Below, piece after piece: positions 8,776-16,405 of a stretch of DNA of 64,000 nt. This DNA comes from an uncultured Prevotella sp. Lineage in GTDB: Bacteria; Bacteroidota; Bacteroidia; Bacteroidales; Bacteroidaceae. Location of the stretch: the NCBI GenBank assembly GCA_900317685.1, contig ONHQ01000018.1, positions 1 to 64,000 on the forward strand, given 5' to 3'. Both the position numbers and the translations under genes were made by a program. Below the pieces are notes generated by a model, which was given only the letters and a program-made list of their open reading frames with translations, searched no databases and was not told where the DNA came from. The first letter of the stretch is position 1; each line of letters begins with the position of its first letter.

Positions 8776-8832
8776 GTGTACTACTTTAATAGTACACTGC
8801 AAAGATAATATGATTTACTTGAAACAGCCAAA
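8776..8832 (-). promoter_or_regulatory. Operon promoter with overlapping palindromic operator (GntR site)
   Basis: On the minus strand a -33 element TTTGGC (8832-8827) and a -7 element TATCTTTG (8807-8800) are 19 bases apart, a near-ideal Bacteroidetes promoter. Immediately after it lies a perfect inverted repeat: GTGTACTA (8776-8783), a 6-base spacer, and TAGTACAC (8790-8797). It covers the expected transcription start. GntR/YtrA proteins bind such palindromes, so this is the likely autoregulatory site of the operon's own GntR protein. Confidence 0.7.
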
Positions 8833-9026
8833 TAATATAGCGACAAAATGCTTGTTTATTGCGTATTTTTAATTTTTGCATTGTGCGTAGTGCTCTTTAT
8901 TTTACTCTTGTTAACGATTTTGTGAGTAAGATAATGGCGTGGTCATGGCGTGTAAAAGGGGTTGTACCACGTTTGTGGTATACAATATGACGTGATTATG
9001 CGATTTCTATGATGGGAAAATCATCG

Positions 9027-9034
9027 TAACTTTG
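9027..9034 (+). promoter_or_regulatory. -7 promoter element TAACTTTG of metY
   Basis: TAACTTTG matches the TAnnTTTG consensus and would start a transcript near 9041, giving a leader of about 80 bases before the metY start. No other strong element lies between it and the gene. Confidence 0.6.
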
Positions 9035-9071
9035 CATCGTGAAAAAACAATAGATGTGTAACCGCTGAACG

Positions 9072-9099
9072 CAACCTCATGATTATATAAAGGTTGAGG
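9072..9099 (+). promoter_or_regulatory. Structured metY leader with alternative hairpins; candidate small SAM-type riboswitch
   Basis: Two mutually exclusive stems can form: CAACCT (9072-9077) with AGGTTG (9091-9096), or CCTCA (9075-9079) with TGAGG (9095-9099). The second hides the purine-rich GAGGAAAG that precedes the start codon. The loop begins TGATTATA and the 3' tail is A-rich (GCATAAAAAG), which recalls the compact SAM-II/SAM-V pseudoknot class that regulates metY-like genes in other bacteria. This is a resemblance judged by eye, not a model match. Confidence 0.35.
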
Positions 9100-9121
9100 A
9101 AAGCATAAAAAGTAAATGACT

Positions 9122-10417
9122 ATGAGCAACGAGAAAAAGCTTCATTTCGAGACACTGCAACTTCATGTAGGACAGGAACAGGCAGACCCCGCCACAGACG
9201 CGCGTGCCGTGCCTATCTACCAGACCACGTCTTACGTGTTCCACAATGCGCAGCACGCTTCCGACCGCTTCCATTTGAAGGACGCTGGAAACATCTACGG
9301 TCGTCTGACCAACACCACACAGGGCGTGTTTGAGGATCGCGTGGCCGCACTGGAAGGCGGCGTAGGCGGACTGGCTGTTGCCTCAGGTGCTGCTGCAGTG
9401 ACTTACGCCATCACCAACCTGGCATACGCCGGTGACCATGTGGTGGCAACCGATACCATCTACGGAGGAACCTACAATCTGCTGAAGCATACGCTGAGCA
9501 AGTATGGTATCGATACGACATTTGTCAACCCCGACGACTACGACGCTTTGGAGGCTGCCATTAAGCCTAACACCAAACTCGTATATATTGAGACCCTCGG
9601 AAACCCGAACTCCAATATCAGCGACATTGAGCGCTCGGCCGCCATCGCCCATAAGCATGGCATCCCCTTGGTGATCGACAACACCTTCGGCACTCCTTAT
9701 CTGATCCGTCCTATCGAGCACGGAGCCGACATCGTGGTGCACTCCGCCACTAAGTTCATCGGTGGTCACGGATCATCTCTGGGCGGCGTGATTGTCGACG
9801 GCGGTAAGTTTGACTATTTCCAAAACGACAAGTTCCCCGGCTTCATCAAGCCCGACGCTTCCTATCATGGCCTTGTCTTCGGCAAGCTGCCCGCTCCGTT
9901 TGTCACCCGTGTGCGTGCATTGCTGCTGCGTGACGAAGGCGCCTGCATCTCACCGTTCAACGCCTGGGTGCTGCTGCAAGGTCTGGAGACCCTGTCATTG
10001 CGTGTTGAGCGTCACGTCTTCAACACCCTGAAGATTGTCGACTACCTCAAGACGCAGCCGCAGGTGAAGAAGATCAACCATCCGTCGCTGCCCGATCACC
10101 CCAACCACGACCTCTACGAGCGCTACTTCCCCAACGGCGCCGGCAGCATCTTCACCTTTGAGATCGATGGCAGCCAGCAGAAGGCTTGGGACTTCATCGA
10201 CCATCTCAAGATCTTCTCTGACCTGGCCAACGTGGCTGACGTGAAGTCGCTCGTCGTGCATCCAAAGAGTACCACACACTCTGAGTTGAGCGAGGAGGAG
10301 GCTTCCGAGCAGGGTATCTTCGACGGAACAATCCGTCTGAGCATCGGCACTGAGCACTATGAGGATCTCATCGCTGACCTCGATCAGGCTTTTGAGGCCG
10401 TGAAGAACGAGAAGTAA
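9122..10417 (+). CDS. metY: O-acetylhomoserine aminocarboxypropyltransferase/cysteine synthase
   Basis: A 431-residue PLP enzyme of the Cys/Met metabolism family. It makes homocysteine from O-acetylhomoserine and sulfide in the cytoplasm. Visible landmarks are the N-terminal TLQLHVGQ, the YGRLTNTTQ segment, the cofactor-binding VIDNTFGTPY, the PLP lysine in SATKFIGGHG, and the C-terminal TTHSELSEEE region that is specific for homocysteine synthases. The ATG at 9122 gives the family's usual N-terminus; the ATG at 9116 is also possible. A structured leader precedes it, and cysK follows 74 bases downstream, so the two form a sulfur-assimilation unit. Confidence 0.93.
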   Translation: MSNEKKLHFETLQLHVGQEQADPATDARAVPIYQTTSYVFHNAQHASDRFHLKDAGNIYGRLTNTTQGVFEDRVAALEGGVGGLAVASGAAAVTYAITNLAYAGDHVVATDTIYGGTYNLLKHTLSKYGIDTTFVNPDDYDALEAAIKPNTKLVYIETLGNPNSNISDIERSAAIAHKHGIPLVIDNTFGTPYLIRPIEHGADIVVHSATKFIGGHGSSLGGVIVDGGKFDYFQNDKFPGFIKPDASYHGLVFGKLPAPFVTRVRALLLRDEGACISPFNAWVLLQGLETLSLRVERHVFNTLKIVDYLKTQPQVKKINHPSLPDHPNHDLYERYFPNGAGSIFTFEIDGSQQKAWDFIDHLKIFSDLANVADVKSLVVHPKSTTHSELSEEEASEQGIFDGTIRLSIGTEHYEDLIADLDQAFEAVKNEK

Positions 10418-10491
10418 GCTCAAGCAGAGACATCTTTTTCTCAAGAATTAGAGAATTGAAGTATTAGAAATCATTAGAAAGGAAACACATT

Positions 10492-11439
10492 ATGGCAAGA
10501 ATATATAAGCAGATCACAGACCTGATTGGTCATACACCTTTAGTAGAGCTTAACAAGTACTCGGCTCAGCGTGGCCTGGAGACTCCAGTGCTGGCCAAGG
10601 TAGAGTTCTTTAACCCCGGCGGCAGCGTGAAGGACCGCATCGCCCTTGCAATGATCGAGGCTGCTGAGCGCGACGGCAAGCTGAAGCCGGGAGCAACGAT
10701 CATCGAGCCGACCAGTGGCAACACAGGTGTAGGCCTGGCTCTGGTCTCAGCCGTGAAGGGCTATAAGCTTATCCTTACCATGCCCGAGACGATGAGCATT
10801 GAGCGCCGCAACCTTGTGAAGGCTTATGGCGCACAGGTGAAGCTCACCAGTGGCAAGGACGGCATGCCGGGTGCTATCAAGGCAGCAGAGGAGTTGCGGG
10901 ATTCCATCCCCGGCTCGGTTATCCTTGAGCAGTTTGAGAATCCCGCCAATCCGCAGAAGCATTATGAGACCACGGGGCTGGAGATCTGGGACGACACAGA
11001 CGGCAAGGTCGACATCTTCGTGGCTGGTGTAGGCACCGGCGGAACGATTTCCGGTATCGGCCGCAGACTGAAGGAGAAGAACCCCAACGTGAAGATTATC
11101 GCCGTGGAGCCGACAACCTCACCAGTGCTCAATGGTGGCAAGCCCGGACCTCATAAGATTCAGGGTATTGGCGCCGGCTTCGTTCCCAAGACCTACGATG
11201 CAAGTGTCATCGACGAGGTGTTTGACGTAGACAACGACGCTGCCATCCTCGCCGGCCGTCAGCTGGCACAGCAAGAGGGACTGCTCGTTGGCATCTCTTC
11301 CGGTGCGGCCGCATACGCAGCCACGGAGATTGCCAAGCGCCCGGAGAACAAGGGTAAGACGATCGTAGCCCTGCTGCCCGATACCGGTGAGCGCTATCTC
11401 TCTACAGTGCTCTACGCCTTCGAGGAGTATCCACTTTAA
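10492..11439 (+). CDS. cysK: Cysteine synthase A
   Basis: A 315-residue O-acetylserine sulfhydrylase, which uses sulfide to make cysteine. The PLP lysine is in NPGGSVKDRIA, the substrate loop is EPTSGNTGVGLA, the phosphate-binding loop is GVGTGGTISGIG, and the C-terminal region has VGISSGAA and LLPDTGERYLST. Length and motifs are complete. It lies downstream of metY on the same strand and is followed by a strong terminator. Confidence 0.96.
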   Translation: MARIYKQITDLIGHTPLVELNKYSAQRGLETPVLAKVEFFNPGGSVKDRIALAMIEAAERDGKLKPGATIIEPTSGNTGVGLALVSAVKGYKLILTMPETMSIERRNLVKAYGAQVKLTSGKDGMPGAIKAAEELRDSIPGSVILEQFENPANPQKHYETTGLEIWDDTDGKVDIFVAGVGTGGTISGIGRRLKEKNPNVKIIAVEPTTSPVLNGGKPGPHKIQGIGAGFVPKTYDASVIDEVFDVDNDAAILAGRQLAQQEGLLVGISSGAAAYAATEIAKRPENKGKTIVALLPDTGERYLSTVLYAFEEYPL

Positions 11440-11477
11440 CAACAACGTTTTCTCGTTTGCATCATTGCATACATTTT

Positions 11478-11530
11478 AGGCCCGCTGCCTGATGTCCCAC
11501 TTCCAGGGGACAAGGCGGTGGGCCTTTTTC
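11478..11530 (+). terminator. Rho-independent terminator after cysK
   Basis: Outer arms AGGCCC and GGGCCT enclose an inner stem TGTCCC/GGGACA; a TTTTT tract follows. Confidence 0.85.
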
Positions 11531-11660
11531 AATGTTGAATGGTGAGTGATGAATGGGAGCGGGAGGAAGTGTTGAATAGAATACCCCAAAAGGTAGAAAC
11601 AATACGAATGGAGACAGTCAAGTCAGCGTGTTCTTTTTGAAAAATCAGTTGTTAGTAAAT

Positions 11661-11748
11661 GGTCAAACGTTCGTTGGACGATAGGCAAACGTTCGTTTGA
11701 CTTTTGTACAACGTTCGTTCGACCATACGTCAAACGAACGTTTGACCA
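11661..11748. repeat. Four near-tandem palindromes with core CAAACGTTCGTTTG
   Basis: Four units about 22-24 bases apart (starting near 11661, 11684, 11708 and 11729) carry variants of GTCAAACGAACGTTTGAC, which is itself a perfect palindrome in the last copy. They lie in a 470-base gene-free stretch between the convergent cysK and nhaD genes. No gene in the window clearly uses them. Confidence 0.75.
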
Positions 11749-11848
11749 TCACCAGACAACGCTTCTTTGCATGTCTGGTCGTGCAATTCAATGTGTCTAA
11801 AGACGATTCTAAGTCCATGCAAGGACGAAAAATCGCGCGTATAGAACC

Positions 11849-11884
11849 AAAAAGGCACTGACAGGAATGCTGTCAGTGCCTTTT
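11849..11884 (-). terminator. Terminator of nhaD
   Basis: A perfect stem, AAAAGGCACTGACAG paired with CTGTCAGTGCCTTTT around a 5-base loop. The A-run on the plus strand is a U-tract for the minus-strand transcript. Confidence 0.88.
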
Positions 11885-11908
11885 GATGATGATCGCTTAA
11901 AGCTTTGT

Positions 11909-13270
11909 TTATGCAGGAGTGACCATGATGAATGTGCGGATGATCCAGTAGCAGAAGATACCGCCAAGGTAGCCCAGCGCTGCAATCCAGCTCACATGCT
12001 TCATATACCAGCCGAAGGTGATCTTCTCCAGTCCCATGACCACAACGCCGGCAGCAGAACCAATGATGAGCATGGAACCACCCACACCGGCACAGTAGGC
12101 GAGCAACTGCCAGAAGATGCCGTCGACAGCCATGTCGCCTGTCGGTGCCACAGGATACATGCCCATGCAACCGGCCACCAAGGGTACGTTGTCAACAATA
12201 CTCGACAGCACACCGATGATGCCCGTCACAGCGTAGTGGTTGCCGTCGAAGGCTACGTTGAGGCCCTTGCCGATAGAGGTCAGCACGCCTGTCTGCTCCA
12301 AGCTGGCCACTGCCATGAGGATGCCGAGGAAGAAGAGAATGGTCGACATGTCGATGCGGTGAAGCAGGTTGACCACACGCTTCTTGGTTCCGTGAGTCTC
12401 GTAGGAAGTGGAGAGATTGCGGTAGAACAGCTCGGTGGCAATCCACAGCACACTCAGCACGAGCATGATGCCCACGAAGGGAGGCAGACCGGTGATGCCC
12501 TTGAAGACGGGAACGAACATCAGACCACCGACACCGATGCAGAACACGGCGGCACGCTGGCGATGACCCAGCTCCTGCTCTTCGGTCTCCACAGGAGCGT
12601 CGGGGCTGTCAATGTCCTCCAAGTCGCCGTGGAGAGAATATTGCAGGATAAAGGCCGGGATGACCATCGACACGATAGAAGGAATCGTGATCTCGGAGAG
12701 CACGCCCAAGGCTGTGATGACGCCCTTGTTCCACAGCATGATTGTCGTCACGTCGCCGATGGGCGAGAAAGCGCCACCTGAGTTGGCGGCAATGATGACG
12801 AGTGAGGCGTAGATGATGCGATCCTTGTGCTCTTTGACGAGTTTGCGCAGGATCATGATCATCACGATGCTCGTGGTGAGGTTGTCGAGGATGGCAGAGA
12901 GGATGAATGTCAGGAAGGCGATGCGCCACAGCAGTGTGCGCTTGCCTTTGCTCTTCATCACGCCACGTACCCAGTTAAACCCGCCGTTCTGGTCCACGAT
13001 CTCCACGATGGTCATGGCACCCATGAGGAAGAACAGCGTCGTGGAGGTGTCGCCCAAGTGCTCAGTGATGGCCGTGCCTGCCTTGTTGATGAGTTCCTGA
13101 CCGCTGAATCCCGGCAGATAGCTGCCCGGATCGATCATGAACAACGTCCAGCAGACCACAAACATCAGCAAGGCTACGGCAGCTTTGTTGACTTTCGTCA
13201 CGCTCTCTAAGGCTATGAACAGATAGCCCACGCAGAACACGACGACAATTGCGATAGTTAATGTTGACAT
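11909..13270 (-). CDS. nhaD: Sodium:proton antiporter, NhaD type
   Basis: A 453-residue inner membrane antiporter with about 12 hydrophobic segments. It exchanges Na+ or Li+ for protons. Family features include GATTIVEIVDQNGGF-like sequence (here GAMTIVEIVDQNGGF), the LDNLTTSIVMIMILRKL stretch in a transmembrane region, IAANSGGAFSPIGDVTTIMLW, and the late SSIVDNVPLVAG motif with a conserved Asp. It is a single-gene unit between two hairpin terminators, with its own promoter. Confidence 0.93.
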   Translation of the reverse strand: MSTLTIAIVVVFCVGYLFIALESVTKVNKAAVALLMFVVCWTLFMIDPGSYLPGFSGQELINKAGTAITEHLGDTSTTLFFLMGAMTIVEIVDQNGGFNWVRGVMKSKGKRTLLWRIAFLTFILSAILDNLTTSIVMIMILRKLVKEHKDRIIYASLVIIAANSGGAFSPIGDVTTIMLWNKGVITALGVLSEITIPSIVSMVIPAFILQYSLHGDLEDIDSPDAPVETEEQELGHRQRAAVFCIGVGGLMFVPVFKGITGLPPFVGIMLVLSVLWIATELFYRNLSTSYETHGTKKRVVNLLHRIDMSTILFFLGILMAVASLEQTGVLTSIGKGLNVAFDGNHYAVTGIIGVLSSIVDNVPLVAGCMGMYPVAPTGDMAVDGIFWQLLAYCAGVGGSMLIIGSAAGVVVMGLEKITFGWYMKHVSWIAALGYLGGIFCYWIIRTFIMVTPA

Positions 13271-13316
13271 AAGCGTTACGTTTTTATGCTTTCTCTGTAA
13301 TATAGTTAACCAAGTG

Positions 13317-13324
13317 CAAAGATA
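13317..13324 (-). promoter_or_regulatory. -7 promoter element of nhaD
   Basis: TATCTTTG on the minus strand, about 47 bases before the nhaD start codon. Confidence 0.55.
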
Positions 13325-13342
13325 ATCATTTTTCTAAAAGCA

Positions 13343-13380
13343 AGAGGCGAAAAAGCCAATTATTATGCTTTTTCGCCTCT
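13343..13380. terminator. Terminator downstream of dnaG
   Basis: A perfect 14-base stem, AGAGGCGAAAAAGC paired with GCTTTTTCGCCTCT around a 10-base loop. It lies after the end of the rsfS-ftsH-cdsA-dnaG row and before the nhaD promoter. Confidence 0.75.
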
Positions 13381-13480
13381 ATTGCTTCTGTTTTGTCATT
13401 TATCTGTGATGGACGGGGAACTGCTCATGACCACGGCAGGTGCTTTCTCAATTCTTCTCATTCGGAATGAAAGATATTAG

Positions 13481-15454
13481 TTAAAGGATGATGTTGCTGC
13501 CGAGTTGTTTGGCAAGTGCGTTGCGCATGGTCTGCAGCTGTTGGTAGCGGGCCATGAGCTCTTTGAGCCTGCCGATGTCCTTGGTGTTTTGCGCGATCTC
13601 GGCCTGCACCTGCTTCAGTTGTGCCTCGACATAGTCCTTGCGGAAGTCAAGCATCAGGTGCATGGCCTGGTTGCGCAGGTTGTCGGTCTCGTTTTCCATG
13701 CGCTGCTCCAGTTCCTCTTTGTTTTTCGGGGCTTCCTCCTTCTCGATGAGATGGTACTTGTCGGCTGTCATGTCGGCGGCAAGTTGTGCGATGGCAATGT
13801 CGTCGTGGTGGAGAAAGTAAGACTCAGCCTTGAATCCGGGTTCCGCGCTTTTCTGTGCCGCCTCTTGCAGGATGCGGTTGTAGACTTCACTCTGGAACGA
13901 GAGGCTGTCGGTGGTGAGGCTGTAGTGGATATACTGTGCCACGGTGAGCGAGTGAAGCTGTCCCTCGTCGTCCTCCACGTTGTTGAGGATGATGTGCTCG
14001 CCGTGTTTGATGATGAGCTGAATGATCATGCGCTCCACCTGCGTCGCCTGCACCTGAGGCGTGACAGGCATAGACGGCTGTGAAACGGGTGCTTGGGCCG
14101 GTGCGGGAATGTCTCCGGGAACAGCCGTGCCCGGTGCGCCACTCTTTCGGCTGCGGATGAAGTTGTTCATCTGATTGATGAGGGTGGCCTCACCGATGCC
14201 GATGCGCTGTGAGCAGTCATGGATGTAGGTGTCTCGGAGGATCTGATTGGGTACCATCGACACCGACTGTACGATGGAACTGATGGCGTCGGCGCGTTTT
14301 TTCGGATCTTTCTCTCCCCGCAGCATCAGGTCGGTCTTGAACTGGATGAAGTCAGCAGAGTGCTCCTCGATGTATTTCCGGAAGTCGGCGGCGGGGTGCG
14401 CGCGTGAGAACTCGTCGGGGTCCTGGCCGTCGGGCAACAACAGCACCTTGAGGTTCATGCCCTCGGAGAGCAGCATGTCGGTACCTCGCAGGGCAGCGTG
14501 TATGCCGGCGGCGTCTCCATCGTAGATGAGCGTGATGTTGGACGTGAAGCGGTGGAGCGTGTGGATCTGGTGCAGGCTGAGTGCCGTGCCCGAGTTGGCC
14601 ACAACGTTCTCGATGCCACACTGGTGCATGGCGATGACGTCGGCCTGTCCCTCGACCATGAACACGCGGTCCTCCTTGGCGATGGCGCGCTTAGCCTGCC
14701 AGATGCCGTAGAGCTCGTGGTCCTTATGATAGATGTCACTGTCGGGCGAGTTGACATATTTCTGGTTGACGCCTTTCGTGCGGCTGTCGAGCACACGGGC
14801 CGTGAAGCCTACCACCTTTCCGCTCACGCCAATCCATGGGAAGACCACGCGTCCGGCATAGCGGTCGATGAGCTCGCCGCGGTCGGTGCGATAGCAGATG
14901 CCGGTCTTGAGCAGAAACTCCTCTTTGTAGCCTTTCTGCAGGGCTGTGCGTGCCAGGGCATGGCGGTCAGAGACGTCGAAGCCCAAGTGGAACTTGCGGA
15001 TGATGTCGTCGCGGAAGCCACGGCTACGGAAATACTGCATACCGATAGCCACGCCGTCGGCGTGGTTGTGGAGCAGGTCCTCGAAGTATTTCGCGGCCCA
15101 TTCGTTGACGATGAACATCGACTCGCGCTGGCTCTGTTCCTCTTTCTCCTTGCTGGAGAGTTCGCGCTCGTGGATTTCTATATGGTATTTATTGGCCAGC
15201 CAGCGCAGTGCCTCGGGATAGGTCATCTGCTCGTGTTCCATGATAAACGACACGGCGTTGCCACCCTTGCCACAGCCGAAGCAGTGGCAGGTGCCACGCG
15301 CGGGAGAGACATAAAACGACGGTGTCTTCTCGTTGTGGAACGGGCAGAGGCCTTTATAGTTGGCTCCCGAGCGCTTGAGCGTGACAAATTCCGAGACCAC
15401 GTCAACGATGTTGGCGGCCTCCTTGATTCTTTCTACTGTCTGACGGTCGATCAT
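13481..15454 (-). CDS. dnaG: DNA primase
   Basis: A 657-residue primase that makes RNA primers at the replication fork. The N-terminal CHC2 zinc ribbon has Cys-x2-His (CPFHNEKTPSF) and Cys-x2-Cys (CFGCGKGG) pairs. The catalytic core shows YAGRVVFPW and the Toprim motifs EGQADVIAMHQCG and IYDGDAAG. The C-terminal third, with a low-complexity Pro/Ala linker near residue 430-455, is the helicase-interaction region. It is the last gene of a minus-strand row and starts 9 bases after the cdsA stop codon. Confidence 0.96.
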   Translation of the reverse strand: MIDRQTVERIKEAANIVDVVSEFVTLKRSGANYKGLCPFHNEKTPSFYVSPARGTCHCFGCGKGGNAVSFIMEHEQMTYPEALRWLANKYHIEIHERELSSKEKEEQSQRESMFIVNEWAAKYFEDLLHNHADGVAIGMQYFRSRGFRDDIIRKFHLGFDVSDRHALARTALQKGYKEEFLLKTGICYRTDRGELIDRYAGRVVFPWIGVSGKVVGFTARVLDSRTKGVNQKYVNSPDSDIYHKDHELYGIWQAKRAIAKEDRVFMVEGQADVIAMHQCGIENVVANSGTALSLHQIHTLHRFTSNITLIYDGDAAGIHAALRGTDMLLSEGMNLKVLLLPDGQDPDEFSRAHPAADFRKYIEEHSADFIQFKTDLMLRGEKDPKKRADAISSIVQSVSMVPNQILRDTYIHDCSQRIGIGEATLINQMNNFIRSRKSGAPGTAVPGDIPAPAQAPVSQPSMPVTPQVQATQVERMIIQLIIKHGEHIILNNVEDDEGQLHSLTVAQYIHYSLTTDSLSFQSEVYNRILQEAAQKSAEPGFKAESYFLHHDDIAIAQLAADMTADKYHLIEKEEAPKNKEELEQRMENETDNLRNQAMHLMLDFRKDYVEAQLKQVQAEIAQNTKDIGRLKELMARYQQLQTMRNALAKQLGSNIIL

Positions 15455-15463
15455 GGTCCTGCG

Positions 15464-16330
15464 TTAGAAAGAGACGAGCGTATAGAGATACATCACGGCG
15501 GCGGGGATGGCCATCAGACTTGAGTCGAAGCGGTCGAGCATGCCACCGTGTCCCGGCAGAATCTTGCCGCTGTCCTTGATGCCGATGGTGCGTTTGAAGA
15601 GGCTCTCCACGAGATCACCCCAAGTGCCGAAGACCACGACGACGAGTCCTAGTCCGGCCCATTGCCACTCGTTGAGCTGATGAGCCTGGCCGTTGTTGGC
15701 ATAGAGACCAATGATGAAGGCGGCGATGATCACGATAATGCCGCCTCCGATGCTGCCCTCCCAGGTCTTGCCCGGAGAGATGCGCGGGAAGAGCTTGTGC
15801 TTGCCGAAGAGCGAGCCCGAGCAGTAGGCGCCGGAGTCGTTGAGCCAAAGGAAGATGAAGACGCACAGCGGCAGGAGCATGTCGTAGTGCACGCCCGTCG
15901 CGTCGGCGTTGACCTCGAAAGCGAGGACGTTGATCAGCGACAGCGGCATGGCAATGTACATCTGTCCCAGCATGGTGTAGGCCATGTCGGCTACCGCATT
16001 CTTATTGCCGAGATAGAGCTCGGAGATCAGCAGGTAGACGATGCTGAGGATATAGGGTACCATCACCACGAAGTTGCTCACCAGTCCCGTGCGCCATCCG
16101 GCCACGGCAAGGAAGAAATAGACGCCGGCCACCGTGGAGATGAGGCGGTTGACCTGCACGTCGGGCACAAAGTTGTTGACCAGTCCGGTATACTCCCAAA
16201 GGGCGAGTGCCGTGATGAGGGCGAAGAGCGCCACCATAGTTGAGGGAGTGAGGAAACCAGCCACCATGACGGCAACAAAGAGCACACCAGTGATGGTGCG
16301 GACAATGAGATTGTGTTTTTTGTCGTTCAT
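15464..16330 (-). CDS. cdsA: Phosphatidate cytidylyltransferase
   Basis: A 288-residue inner membrane enzyme that makes CDP-diacylglycerol from CTP and phosphatidic acid, the entry step to phospholipids. It has about eight hydrophobic helices, and the family signature occupies the last part: SPGKTWEGSIGG, then FGTWGDLVESLFKRTIGIKDSG and LPGHGGMLDRFDS. It lies between ftsH and dnaG on the minus strand, with a strong hairpin separating it from ftsH. Confidence 0.95.
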   Translation of the reverse strand: MNDKKHNLIVRTITGVLFVAVMVAGFLTPSTMVALFALITALALWEYTGLVNNFVPDVQVNRLISTVAGVYFFLAVAGWRTGLVSNFVVMVPYILSIVYLLISELYLGNKNAVADMAYTMLGQMYIAMPLSLINVLAFEVNADATGVHYDMLLPLCVFIFLWLNDSGAYCSGSLFGKHKLFPRISPGKTWEGSIGGGIIVIIAAFIIGLYANNGQAHQLNEWQWAGLGLVVVVFGTWGDLVESLFKRTIGIKDSGKILPGHGGMLDRFDSSLMAIPAAVMYLYTLVSF

Positions 16331-16358
16331 CGTATTATCGTTTAAGTTGTGTAATAGC

Positions 16359-16390
16359 GTATGGGCGCACCCGTGGAGGTGCGCCCATAC
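16359..16390 (-). other. GC-rich hairpin between ftsH and cdsA
   Basis: A perfect 13-bp stem, GTATGGGCGCACC with GGTGCGCCCATAC, around a 6-base loop. There is no T-run after it in the direction of transcription, so it looks more like an mRNA-processing or attenuation structure than a full terminator. Confidence 0.65.
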
Positions 16391-16405
16391 CTTATTATAA
16401 ATATA

